Shown: piece by piece, positions 25,262 through 33,077 of the stretch
Layout of the letters: each line of letters starts with the position of its first letter
How positions within the stretch are numbered: position 1 is the first letter of the stretch
DNA from: Micromonospora thermarum
Lineage (GTDB): Bacteria; Actinomycetota; Actinomycetes; Mycobacteriales; Micromonosporaceae
Direction of reading: 5' to 3'
NCBI RefSeq assembly: GCF_012034245.1
Contig: NZ_JAATEO010000013.1
Span: 62,001-126,000, forward strand
DNA length: 64,000 nt
Translations under genes and position numbers: made by a program
Notes under the pieces: generated by a model
Database searches by the model: none
What the model was told of the DNA's origin: nothing
What the model saw: only the letters and a program-made list of their open reading frames with translations

Positions 25262-25267
25262 TAGGTT
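25262..25267 (+). promoter_or_regulatory. Candidate -10 box TAGGTT upstream of the SCP2-GDE operon
   Basis: TAGGTT about 108 bp before ATG 25375, giving an ordinary leader that ends in GGGGAGGAG. Weak evidence by eye. Confidence 0.4.
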
Positions 25268-25374
25268 GACCACGCCGCGGACGGGGACCCGTGTCCGGAC
25301 GTCGAGTCACCGACCGGGCGGGAGCCGTCGCCCCGGTCGGTGGGGGACACGACCGACGGGGAGGAGAGGACCCG

Positions 25375-25746
25375 ATGGCGGACGCGACCACGCGGTTCTT
25401 CGAGGATCTCGACCGGAGGGGGTACGAACCCCTGCTGGCGAAGACCTCGGGGACCCTGCGTTTCGATCTGCAAGAGGGAGCGCACACGCACCACTGGATG
25501 GTCCGGATCGACCGGGGGAACCTGCGGGTCACCCAGGAGGACCGGGAGGCGGACACGGTCGTCGGAGTCAGCCCGGCACTGTTCGAGGACCTCGCCGCCG
25601 GTCGGGAGCACGGGATCGCGGCCATCCTGCGCGGGGACGTGACGGTCTCCGGAGACCCACGGCTGATCGTCCAGGTCGAGCGGCTCTTCCCCGGCGATCC
25701 CCACTCCCGTGGTCCGCGACGGTTCTTCCACAGGGAGGTGGACTGA
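25375..25746 (+). CDS. SCP2 sterol-binding-fold protein
   Basis: A 123-residue soluble protein matching the SCP2 fold: ATTRFFEDLDRRGYEPLLAKTSGTLRFDLQEG (strand-helix start), HHWMVRIDRGNLRVTQEDREADTVVGVSPALFEDLAAGREHGIAAILRGDVTVSGDPRLIVQVERLFPG (the core with the GDVxxxGD pattern). SCP2 domains bind fatty acids, acyl-CoAs or sterols, and many bacterial single-domain versions have no known ligand. ATG 25375 is preceded by GGGGAGGAGAGGA. The stop overlaps the start of the downstream glycogen-debranching-type gene (TGATG), implying functional linkage. Confidence 0.8.
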   Translation: MADATTRFFEDLDRRGYEPLLAKTSGTLRFDLQEGAHTHHWMVRIDRGNLRVTQEDREADTVVGVSPALFEDLAAGREHGIAAILRGDVTVSGDPRLIVQVERLFPGDPHSRGPRRFFHREVD

Positions 25747-27806
25747 TGTCGAAGAGCAACCACATCCGGATCCTGGACGGCAACACCTTCGTGGTCTCCG
25801 AGGACACCGGCGACATCGAGGCGACGCCGAGCGAACCGACAGGGCTCTTCTCCCTCGACACGCGGTTCCTGTCGACCTGGGTGCTGACCGTCAACGGGGA
25901 GCGGCTCAACCCGCTCTCGTACGACGACCTCCAGTACTACGAGGCGCGGTTCTTCCTGGTGCCGGGACTGGCGACGCACTACATCGACGCCAAGCTGTCG
26001 ATCATCCGGGAACGGGCGGTGGGAGGCAGCTTCCGGGAGACGATCACGATCCTCAACCACGACGAGAAGCCGGTCGACCTGGAACTCCGGATGGACGTCG
26101 CGTCCGACTTCGCCGACCTGTTCCAGGTCAAGGACGAGATCCTCAACAAGAAGGGCGAGATCTACGCCGAGGTCGAGCCGGACCGGCTGCGGCTGGGCTA
26201 CCGGCGTGGCAGCTTCAAGCGGGAGACGGTGATCGCGTCGTCCGTGCCGGCCCGGTACGACAAGGGCGGCTTCGGGTACACCGTCCATCTCGAACCCAAC
26301 GAGCAGTGGACGGCCCGGATCGACGTGCAGACCCACGCGATCGGCCCGGGGGGTCGGGACCTGCGGATGGGTGTGCGCTCCCACGGCACGGAGCGGCTCG
26401 CCCTCCAGCAGGATCTGGAGGAGTGGATCGCGAACGCGCCGAAGGTCAACACCGAGCACGAGGACCTGGCCACGACGTACCGGCGCTGTCTCGTGGACCT
26501 GGCGGCGCTGCGCTTCTCGCCGCTGTCCCTGGGCGGGGCGACGCTGCCGGCGGCCGGCCTGCCGTGGTTCATGACGATGTTCGGCCGGGACAGCATCCTG
26601 ACCTGCCTGCAGGTGCTGCCGTTCACGCCGGAGCTGTCGAAGACGACGCTGCGCATCCTCGCCGCCCTCCAGGGCACCCGGTTCGACGACTTCCGGGACG
26701 AGGACCCGGGCCGGATCCTGCACGAGATGCGGTACGGCGAGACCGCCGCCTTCGAGGAGCAGCCGCACTCGCCGTACTACGGTTCGGTGGACGCGACGCC
26801 GCTGTTCATCGTGCTGCTCGACGAGTACGAGAAGTGGAGCGGCGACGCCGCGCTGGTCAAGGAACTGGAGGCCGAGTGCCGGGCGGCCCTGAAGTGGATC
26901 GACGACTACGCCGACCTGGTCGGCAACGGCTACATCTGGTACGAGCGGCGCAACGCCGACACGGGCCTGGAGAACCAGTGCTGGAAGGACTCCTGGGACT
27001 CGATCTCGTACCGCGACGGCAAGCTGCCCCCGTTCCCGCGGGCGACCTGCGAGGTGCAGGGGTACGCGTACGACGCGAAGGTCCGCGCCGCCCGGCTGGC
27101 CCGCGAGTTCTGGGGCGACCCGGAGTTCGCCGACCGGCTGGAGAGGGAGGCGGCCGCCCTGAAGGAGCGGTTCAACCACGACTGGTGGGTGGCGGACGGC
27201 GAGTACTACGCGCTCGCGCTGGACCCGGACGGCCGGCAGTGTGACGTGCTCAGCTCCAACATCGGCCACCTGCTGTGGAGCGGCATCGTCGACGCCGACC
27301 GGGCCGAGAAGATCGCCCACCACCTGGTCGGGCCGCGGCTCTTCTCCGGCTGGGGCGTGCGGACGCTCGCCGAGGGCGAGGTCCGCTACAACCCGATCGG
27401 CTACCACAACGGCACGATCTGGCCGTTCGAGAACTCCTTCATCGCCTGGGGCCTGCGCAACTACGGTTTCGCCGAGGAGGCGGCGACGATCGCCAGCGGC
27501 ATCCTCGACGCGGCCCGGTACTTCGACGGCCGGCTGCCGGAGGCCTTCGGCGGCTACCCGCGGGACCTGACCAAGTTCCCGGTGGAGTACCCCACGGCGT
27601 GCAGCCCGCAGGCCTGGTCCACCGGGGCGCCGCTGCTGCTCCTGCGGACGATGCTCGGCCTGGAGCCGCACGAGGGCCACCTGGCTGTCGAGCCCCGCCT
27701 GCCGGCGGGCATGGGCCGGATCGAGGTGCTGGACATCCCGGGCCGCTGGGGCCGGGTGGACGCGTTCGCCCGCGGCCGCCTCGACCTGCATCAGCTCGCG
27801 GTCTGA
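25746..27806 (+). CDS. Amylo-alpha-1,6-glucosidase / glycogen-debranching-type glycoside hydrolase
   Basis: A 686-residue two-domain protein. The N-terminal domain (about 1-230) is the GDE_N_bis beta-sandwich (LDGNTFVVSEDTGDI..GLFSLDTRFLSTWVLTVNGERLNPLS). The C-terminal (alpha/alpha)6 domain (about 260-680) carries AAGLPWFMTMFGRDSILTCLQVLPF, then ENQCWKDSWDSI and, near the end, NPIGYHNGTIWPFENSFIAWG and LPEAFGGYP, where the catalytic acids should lie. Proteins of this plan are annotated as glycogen debranching enzymes, but few are characterised and the substrate may be another alpha-glucan or oligosaccharide. Starts within the stop of the SCP2 gene. No signal peptide, so cytosolic. Ended by a strong terminator. 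Confidence 0.88.
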   Translation: MSKSNHIRILDGNTFVVSEDTGDIEATPSEPTGLFSLDTRFLSTWVLTVNGERLNPLSYDDLQYYEARFFLVPGLATHYIDAKLSIIRERAVGGSFRETITILNHDEKPVDLELRMDVASDFADLFQVKDEILNKKGEIYAEVEPDRLRLGYRRGSFKRETVIASSVPARYDKGGFGYTVHLEPNEQWTARIDVQTHAIGPGGRDLRMGVRSHGTERLALQQDLEEWIANAPKVNTEHEDLATTYRRCLVDLAALRFSPLSLGGATLPAAGLPWFMTMFGRDSILTCLQVLPFTPELSKTTLRILAALQGTRFDDFRDEDPGRILHEMRYGETAAFEEQPHSPYYGSVDATPLFIVLLDEYEKWSGDAALVKELEAECRAALKWIDDYADLVGNGYIWYERRNADTGLENQCWKDSWDSISYRDGKLPPFPRATCEVQGYAYDAKVRAARLAREFWGDPEFADRLEREAAALKERFNHDWWVADGEYYALALDPDGRQCDVLSSNIGHLLWSGIVDADRAEKIAHHLVGPRLFSGWGVRTLAEGEVRYNPIGYHNGTIWPFENSFIAWGLRNYGFAEEAATIASGILDAARYFDGRLPEAFGGYPRDLTKFPVEYPTACSPQAWSTGAPLLLLRTMLGLEPHEGHLAVEPRLPAGMGRIEVLDIPGRWGRVDAFARGRLDLHQLAV

Positions 27807-27814
27807 CGTGTGCG

Positions 27815-27855
27815 GAGGGCCCCGTCCCGGCGTTCGACGTCGGGACGGGGCCCTC
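27815..27855 (+). terminator. Strong hairpin terminator after the SCP2-GDE operon
   Basis: Perfect 15-bp stem GAGGGCCCCGTCCCG/CGGGACGGGGCCCTC (arms 27815-27829 and 27841-27855) with an 11-nt loop. Confidence 0.9.
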
Positions 27856-27911
27856 GCCGACCCGGGGAACTCCCCGGCCCTCCGCCCTACGGTTGCGTAA
27901 CTTACTCGGGG

Positions 27912-27917
27912 TAAAGT
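27912..27917 (+). promoter_or_regulatory. -10 box TAAAGT of the acyltransferase gene
   Basis: TAAAGT ends 6 nt before ATG 27924. The overlapping ACTTAC-TCGGG-GTAAAGT is an imperfect inverted repeat that could be an operator. Confidence 0.55.
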
Positions 27918-27923
27918 CACCGG

Positions 27924-28652
27924 ATGCCGGAGCTCGTGTACCCGCCCGTGATCGCCGCCGCAAAGACGATGTTCCGGGTCCTCGACCTGAAGATCAGGAT
28001 CGAGGGCGCCCACCATGTCCCGCGTACCGGCGGGGCCGTGCTGGCCAGCAACCACGTCAGCTACCTGGACTTCATCTTCTGCGGGCTCGGCGCGCACGAG
28101 TCGAAGCGCCTGGTCCGGTTCATGGCGAAGAAGTCGGTCTTCACGCACAAGGTCTCCGGGCCGCTCATGCGCGGGATGCGGCACATCCCGGTGGACCGGC
28201 GGGCCGGCGCCGGCTCGTACGCCGCGGCGGTCAGCGCGCTGAAGCGCGGTGAGGTGGTCGGCGTCTTCCCGGAGGCCACGATCAGCCGCTCGTTCACGGT
28301 CAAGGACCTCAAGAGCGGGTCCACCCGGATGGCCCGCGACGCCGGCGTGCCGGTGCTGCCGGTGGCGCTGTGGGGCACCCAGCGGCTCTGGACGAAGGGC
28401 CGCCCGCGCACCCTGACCAGGCGGCACACCCCGATCACCATCCTCGTGGGGGAGCCGATGGACCCGGCCGGCTACCCCGACGCCAACGTGATGGCCGACG
28501 ACCTCAAGACCCGGCTGGCCGCCCTGGTCGACCGTGCGCAGCGCGAGTACCCGGACCGCCCGTCGGGCCCCGACGACACCTGGTGGCTCCCCGCCCACCT
28601 CGGCGGCACCGCCCCGACCCCTGAGCAGGCTGCCACCCTCGACCGCGCCTGA
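27924..28652 (+). CDS. 1-acyl-sn-glycerol-3-phosphate acyltransferase (PlsC family)
   Basis: A 242-residue membrane-associated acyltransferase that makes phosphatidic acid from lysophosphatidic acid, or a related acylation. Motif I NHVSYLD (NHX4D, near residue 49), motif II around KKSVFTHKVSGPLMRGMRHIPVDR, motif III FPEATISRSF (FPEG variant with Ala for Gly) and motif IV VPVLPVALWG are all visible. The C-terminal 50 residues are an unstructured, Pro-rich tail. A TAAAGT box 6 nt upstream of the ATG suggests a leaderless message. A palindromic intergenic element follows 8 bp after the stop. Confidence 0.9.
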   Translation: MPELVYPPVIAAAKTMFRVLDLKIRIEGAHHVPRTGGAVLASNHVSYLDFIFCGLGAHESKRLVRFMAKKSVFTHKVSGPLMRGMRHIPVDRRAGAGSYAAAVSALKRGEVVGVFPEATISRSFTVKDLKSGSTRMARDAGVPVLPVALWGTQRLWTKGRPRTLTRRHTPITILVGEPMDPAGYPDANVMADDLKTRLAALVDRAQREYPDRPSGPDDTWWLPAHLGGTAPTPEQAATLDRA

Positions 28653-28660
28653 CCCTTCTG

Positions 28661-28734
28661 CGCGATCTTGCACTTCCGGCCCGGGCGTACCGCCACGAAT
28701 GCCGCGTAACGAGGGCCGAAACTGCAAGATCGCG
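28661..28734. repeat. 74-bp palindromic intergenic element, copy 1
   Basis: Outer arms CGCGATCTTGCA (28661-28672) and TGCAAGATCGCG (28723-28734) are perfect inverted repeats; just inside, TTCCGGCCC faces GGGCCGAAA. The same arms, inner blocks and total length recur at 46087-46160 while the centre differs. It follows the acyltransferase stop and may act as a terminator. Confidence 0.88.
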
Positions 28735-28817
28735 GGGGAGGGGGCGGGGAGGGCGCGTGGCCGGATCGGTCCGGTGTCGGGCGGGATGGTGTCTCGTGCC
28801 GGCCGGCTGCGCGGGGG

Positions 28818-28823
28818 CAGAGT
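28818..28823 (+). promoter_or_regulatory. Possible -10 box CAGAGT, leaderless
   Basis: CAGAGT ends 6 nt before ATG 28830. Weaker than the TANNNT boxes elsewhere in the window but at the same position. Confidence 0.4.
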
Positions 28824-28829
28824 CAGGTC

Positions 28830-29486
28830 ATGAGCAGGGCGGCACTCGTCGTCATCGACGTGCAGGAGTCCTTCCGGCAGCGCGACATCTGGGCGTACGC
28901 CTCGCAGCCGGACATCGTCGGCCAGGTCGACCGGCTGGTCACCGCCGCCCGGCGACGCGGCGACCTGGTGGTCTGGGTCCTGCACGCCGAGCCCGGCAGC
29001 GGCGGCGTCTTCGACCCGGCCAACGGCCACGTGCGGCTGATCGACGGTCTCACCCCCGTCGCGGGAGAGCCGACGCTGGTCAAGACGTCGCACAACGCCT
29101 TCACCACGACCAACCTCCAGCAACTGCTGACCTTCGCCGGCATCCGCGAGATCACCGTGTGCGGCATCCGCACCGAGCAGTGCGTGGAGACCACCGCCCG
29201 GGTCGGCTGCGACCTCGGCTACGAGATGACGTTCGTGACCGACGCGACCGTCACCTTCCCGACGCCGCACCGGGACCTGCCGGCGACCGCCACCCTCGCC
29301 GAGATCCTCGCCGACCCGCGCACCCTGTCGGTCGGGGAGATGACCGCCCGTACCGAGTACGCGCTCGCCGGCCGCTTCGCCACCGTCCGTACCGTCGAGG
29401 AGGTCACCGGCACGGACCGGGCCGCCGCCGGCGACGGGACCGGCGTGGGTGCGGCGCAGCCCGAACCCGCCGGCGTGCGAGGCTGA
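28830..29486 (+). CDS. Cysteine hydrolase, isochorismatase-like family
   Basis: A 218-residue cytosolic hydrolase. The catalytic triad is Asp10 (VVIDVQ), Lys85 (LVKTSHNAF) and Cys118 (GIRTEQCVETTAR). The family includes isochorismatases, nicotinamidases and N-carbamoyl amidohydrolases; this one has no clear subgroup marks. The last 30 residues are a disordered Ala/Gly tail. Only 4 bp separate it from the GlxA-type regulator gene, so the two form an operon. Confidence 0.85.
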   Translation: MSRAALVVIDVQESFRQRDIWAYASQPDIVGQVDRLVTAARRRGDLVVWVLHAEPGSGGVFDPANGHVRLIDGLTPVAGEPTLVKTSHNAFTTTNLQQLLTFAGIREITVCGIRTEQCVETTARVGCDLGYEMTFVTDATVTFPTPHRDLPATATLAEILADPRTLSVGEMTARTEYALAGRFATVRTVEEVTGTDRAAAGDGTGVGAAQPEPAGVRG

Positions 29487-29490
29487 CCGG

Positions 29491-30471
29491 ATGGCCCGGG
29501 TCGTCTTCCTGCTCGTCCCGCAGGTGCACCTGCTGGACCTCGCCGGGCCGGCCCAGGTCTTCTCCACCGCCGCCGACCTCGGGTACGACTACCAGCTGCA
29601 CTACGTCGCCGACCGCGAGGTGGTGCCGACCGTGCAGGGCGTACCGCTGGTGGCCGGGCGCGAGTGGCCCGAGCTGACCCGCGACGACCTGGTGGTCGTA
29701 CCCGGATGGCGGCCCCGCGCGCACGGCCCGGAGGGACCGGTCGGCCCGGACGACCTGCGGCGCCTGGCGGACCACCACGCGGCCGGCGGCACCGTGGCCA
29801 GCGTGTGCGCCGGGGCGTACGCCCTGGGGCGCGCCGGCCTGCTCGACGGCCGGCGCTGCACCACCCACCACGAGGTGCAGGACGACCTGGCCCGCCGCCA
29901 CCCGGCGGCGCGGGTGGTCCGCGACGTGCTCTACGTGGTGGACGACCGGGTGGTCACCTCGGCCGGCATCGCCAGCGGCATCGACGTGGCGCTGCATCTG
30001 ATGGCCACCCGGCACGGGCCTGCCGCGGCCGCCCGCATCGCCCGCGTCCTGGTGGTGTACGCCCGCCGCAACGGCCACGAACAGCAGGCCAGCGCGATGA
30101 TGCGGCACCGGTCGCACCTCTCGGACGCGGTGCACCGGGCGCAGGATCTGAACGACGCCCGGTACGACCGGCCGCTGCCGCTCGCCGACCTCTGCGCCGA
30201 GGTGGGGGTGGCCGAGCGGACCCTCACCCGGCTGTTCCGGCAGACCACCGGCCTGACCCCGCTCGGCTATCAGCAGCTCCTGCGGGTCGAGCGCGCGGAA
30301 CACCTGATCGGGCACGGGGCGACCGTCGAGGCGGCGGCACACGCGGTCGGGTTCACCGATGCCCGGATGCTGCGCCGGCTGCGGGCCCGGGCCACACCCA
30401 CTCGGACCGGTCCCGCCGGTAGTAGTCGTCCCGGGAGCGGAACTCCACCGGCAGCGATCCGGGCAGGGTGA
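29491..30471 (+). CDS. GlxA-family regulator (DJ-1/PfpI domain plus AraC-type HTH)
   Basis: A 326-residue regulator. Residues 1-170 form a class I glutamine-amidotransferase-like DJ-1/PfpI domain (ARVVFLLVPQVHLLDLAGPAQVFSTAADLG; ASVCAGAYALGRAGLLDGRRCTTHH, with Cys at the elbow). Residues 215-300 hold the AraC-type domain (LPLADLCAEVGVAERTLTRLFRQTTGLTPLGYQQLLRVERAEHLI; TVEAAAHAVGFTDARMLRRLRARA). After the second helix-turn-helix the protein ends in a Pro/Gly-rich tail that overlaps the end of the opposite gene by 119 bp, so the true or ancestral C-terminus may differ. Probably regulates the upstream cysteine hydrolase. Confidence 0.82.
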   Translation: MARVVFLLVPQVHLLDLAGPAQVFSTAADLGYDYQLHYVADREVVPTVQGVPLVAGREWPELTRDDLVVVPGWRPRAHGPEGPVGPDDLRRLADHHAAGGTVASVCAGAYALGRAGLLDGRRCTTHHEVQDDLARRHPAARVVRDVLYVVDDRVVTSAGIASGIDVALHLMATRHGPAAAARIARVLVVYARRNGHEQQASAMMRHRSHLSDAVHRAQDLNDARYDRPLPLADLCAEVGVAERTLTRLFRQTTGLTPLGYQQLLRVERAEHLIGHGATVEAAAHAVGFTDARMLRRLRARATPTRTGPAGSSRPGSGTPPAAIRAG

Positions 30472-31075
30472 CCCGCCCCTCGCCGGTGAGCGGGCCGGCG
30501 TTGGCGCGCAGCGCCAGCACGTCCCGCTCGGGCGGGGACAGGTCCACCAGCTCCGGGTGGGCCAGCCGGAACGCGGCCACCGCCCGGCGGATCTGCCGGG
30601 CCAGGTCGACGACCCCCTCCAGGGCGCCGAGGGCGAGCGCCGGCTGGTGGATCGTCCGCAGCGCGTCACAGACGACCAGCACCTGCCCCGGCCGTCCGGA
30701 GCCGGACGGCGCCATCTCCAACCGGGACGGCCACTGCCAGCGGATCTGCCCGCTGACCAGGCCCGGCACCCGCACCCCGCGCCGGTGGCGGCGCTCACCC
30801 GCGCCACCGTCCACCACCGACAGTTGCGAGCCCGTCCCGGCGTACGCGAGCCGCCGGTCGGTGACCGTCACCGCCACCGTCGCCGGCAACGTCCAGCGCC
30901 GCCAGGCCTCGGTCGGGCCCAGCAGGTAGCCCGCCGCGTGCAGCCGGTACCGCCCGAGCACCCGCTCGCCGGGCTCGGGGACCAGCTCGTGCCGCCGGTC
31001 CAGCACCGGCCCGGCATCGTCCGCCGCGTCGAAGCGGTGCGGGGCGATGAAGAAGGGGGACGCGTCATCGTGCAT
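30353..31075 (-). CDS. Hypothetical protein
   Basis: A 240-residue soluble protein I cannot assign. It opens FIAPHRFDAADDAGPVLDRRHELVPEPGERVLGRYRLHAAGYLLGPTEAWRRWTLPATVAVTVTDRRLAYAG, a beta-rich segment that resembles the PH-like domains of short actinobacterial proteins, and later has a helix (LEGVVDLARQIRRAVAAFRLAHPELVDLSPPERD). Ends near RSEWVWPGPAAGAASGHR. Start ATG 31075 has GAGAGG 8 nt upstream. Its 3' end overlaps the GlxA-type gene on the other strand. Confidence 0.62.
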   Translation of the reverse strand: MHDDASPFFIAPHRFDAADDAGPVLDRRHELVPEPGERVLGRYRLHAAGYLLGPTEAWRRWTLPATVAVTVTDRRLAYAGTGSQLSVVDGGAGERRHRRGVRVPGLVSGQIRWQWPSRLEMAPSGSGRPGQVLVVCDALRTIHQPALALGALEGVVDLARQIRRAVAAFRLAHPELVDLSPPERDVLALRANAGPLTGEGRVTLPGSLPVEFRSRDDYYRRDRSEWVWPGPAAGAASGHR

Positions 31076-31173
31076 CGTCACGACCTCTCGTGCAGACGGC
31101 GATGGGGCGGCCGGATCACCCCTTGTTCACCGTGCAGCCTCGCCGACCTCCACCACCAGTGTCATGACGCCCG

Positions 31174-31887
31174 TTAGGGGGTCGGCCGGTCGGACCACGC
31201 CTGCGACCGGTAGGTGCCGATCTCTTCCGGCCGGATGAGGCCGTCCTCGATCGCGCGGGCGAGCAGGGCGGCCTTCGTGGCGGCCGGCCGCCCCGCCCGG
31301 GTGTACTTGATCCGCGCCCGGTCGACGTACTGCTTGACCGTGTGTTCACTGATGCGCATCCGTCGGGCCACCGACGCCTTCGACATCGACTGGAACCACA
31401 GCAGCAGCGCCTCCCGCTCCTTGTCGGACAGCACCGGCCGGTCCGGGCGGGGGTCGCCGACCAACGCGCCGGCCAGCGCCGGCGACACGTACGGCCGGTC
31501 GCTCGCGGCGGCCAGCACCGTCGCCACGCAGTGCTCCCGTCCCTCGTGCTTGGCGAGGAACGCGACCGCTCCGGCGTCCAGCGCCGCGAGCATCGTCGCC
31601 GGGTCGGTGTGTTCGGAGTAGACGACCACCCGCCAGCCCGCCGCGGCCAGCTCGGCGAGCTTCTCCAGCGCCATCCGGCCGTGCAGCCGCAGGTCCAGCA
31701 GGACGACGTCGGCGTGCGGCGCCTCGCGCAGCACCTCGTCCGGGTCGTCCCCGGTGGCGACCACCTCCAGGCGCGGCTCGCTGGCCAGCCACGCCCGCAC
31801 CCCGTCCACGACCACCGGGTGGTCGTCGACGATCGCCACCCCGACCGGCCGTTGCGCGCTCACCGCCGCCACCGGGTCTGCGTCCAT
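31174..31887 (-). CDS. Response regulator, NarL/LuxR family
   Basis: A 237-residue DNA-binding response regulator. The receiver domain (about 14-130) has the acidic pair (IVDDHPVVVDGVRAWL), phosphoacceptor Asp65 (VVLLDLRL) and the Thr/Lys-side positions (VVVYSEHTDP; FLAKHEG). The C-terminal domain (about 160-225) is a LuxR-type HTH (LSDKEREALLLWFQSMSKASVARRMRISEHTVKQYVDRARIKYTRAGR). It is the last gene of a three-gene operon with a histidine kinase and a kinase-like membrane protein; its start lies 28 bp inside the upstream gene. Confidence 0.92.
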   Translation of the reverse strand: MDADPVAAVSAQRPVGVAIVDDHPVVVDGVRAWLASEPRLEVVATGDDPDEVLREAPHADVVLLDLRLHGRMALEKLAELAAAGWRVVVYSEHTDPATMLAALDAGAVAFLAKHEGREHCVATVLAAASDRPYVSPALAGALVGDPRPDRPVLSDKEREALLLWFQSMSKASVARRMRISEHTVKQYVDRARIKYTRAGRPAATKAALLARAIEDGLIRPEEIGTYRSQAWSDRPTP

Positions 31888-33077
31888 CTAATCTCCCCGT
31901 CCCGTTCGTCGAGGTGCTCCACTCGGCCGCCACCGCCGTCCGGCACCGGATCACCGGCGTCGGACGACGGCGACCTGTCGTCGGAGGGCGGAGGGTCGGC
32001 GTGCTCGCCGTCCCGGGTGACGAGGCTGACCGCCACCTCGTCCGGCCCGGCCACGACGGTCAGCCGGGCCCAGTCCCGGGCCTCGGCCAGGGTCTCGGTC
32101 GGCGGGTCGGCCAGTCGGCGGCGGATCTCCACCGGCAGCGGCGGCGGCGTGCCGATGGTCACCAGGTCGATCGGAAGGCCGTTCCGCTCGGCCAGGTCGG
32201 CCGCCGCCCGCAGCTCGTGCAACAGCGGGTCGGGCACGTCGTCGGATTCGGCGATGAGCCGGCGCAGCCGCGCCGCCGCCAGCACGCACCGGCGCTGCAC
32301 GTCCGCGTCCCTCGGGTCGGCCCGGCCACCGGCCAGCTCGGCGAGGACCTCCCGGGCGGCGGCGCCGGCCAGGGCGAGCCGTTCCCGCCGCTCGCGCCGG
32401 GCCAGCTCGGCCGCCTCGCGTTCGGCCACCAGGGCGTACGCCGCGGCCGCCGTCGCGGCCCGCTGTCGGGCCAGCGCGGCGATCGCCGCGCCACCGGCGA
32501 ACACGGCGACCGGCAGCGAGGACGTGCCGTACACGTACATCACGCAGCGCGCCAGGTCGGCGGGGGTGGTCGCGCCGTACCCGAGGACGGCCACCAGCGC
32601 GATCGTCGAGTGGGCGGTGAGCAGGAACAGCAGCCCCACCAGCCGGCGCCCCCACAGGACCAGCACGAAGAACCAGGCGATGGTGCCCCACACCCAGTTC
32701 GCGGCGGTGAAGAGCTGCCGCTCGCCCACGGCAGCGAAGACGACCACGTCGACGGCCAGCAACGTCCCCGCCAGCGGCCAGGCCGGCAGCGGGGAGCCGC
32801 GCAGCAGGCCCGCCCCCGCGACGCCGCCGAGAGCCGCGACCAGCAGCCAACCGCCGAGCACCACCGCCGGTGCCGCCAGGTCCGCGCGGGCCGACAGCAC
32901 CGCCGGCAGGCCGATCGCCGTGTGCCACGCCAGCGCGATCACCACCACGACGATCCGCGCGCCGCGGTCGGAGGCGCGGGCCACCGCGGCCGCCGCGTCC
33001 GCGCCGGTCCGGCTCTCCCCGGGGGTACGCGGTACGGGCACCGCCGTGACCGGCGGCACCGTCAGCTCAGTCGACAT
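31860..33077 (-). CDS. Degenerate histidine-kinase-like membrane protein
   Basis: A 405-residue protein built like the kinase encoded upstream: about six hydrophobic segments in residues 35-200, a long Arg/Glu/Ala helix (VAEREAAELARRERRERLALAGAAAREVLAELAGGR) where the DHp domain should be, and an alpha/beta tail. The expected phospho-acceptor His is absent from the helix, and no N box or DxGxG ATP-binding motif is visible in the tail (LTVVAGPDEVAVSLVTRDGEHADPPP). It should therefore be unable to autophosphorylate and may act as a co-sensor or scaffold. Overlaps the kinase gene by 11 bp and the regulator gene by 28 bp. Confidence 0.75.
   Translation of the reverse strand: MSTELTVPPVTAVPVPRTPGESRTGADAAAAVARASDRGARIVVVVIALAWHTAIGLPAVLSARADLAAPAVVLGGWLLVAALGGVAGAGLLRGSPLPAWPLAGTLLAVDVVVFAAVGERQLFTAANWVWGTIAWFFVLVLWGRRLVGLLFLLTAHSTIALVAVLGYGATTPADLARCVMYVYGTSSLPVAVFAGGAAIAALARQRAATAAAAYALVAEREAAELARRERRERLALAGAAAREVLAELAGGRADPRDADVQRRCVLAAARLRRLIAESDDVPDPLLHELRAAADLAERNGLPIDLVTIGTPPPLPVEIRRRLADPPTETLAEARDWARLTVVAGPDEVAVSLVTRDGEHADPPPSDDRSPSSDAGDPVPDGGGGRVEHLDERDGEIRWTQTRWRR

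Noticed and set aside
24915..29567. A 1,550-codon open frame on the minus strand opposite the debranching enzyme, acyltransferase and cysteine hydrolase genes
   Set aside because: It is antisense to well-supported genes and its translation is Arg/Gly/Pro/Val-rich low-complexity sequence, as expected when high-GC codons are read on the opposite strand.
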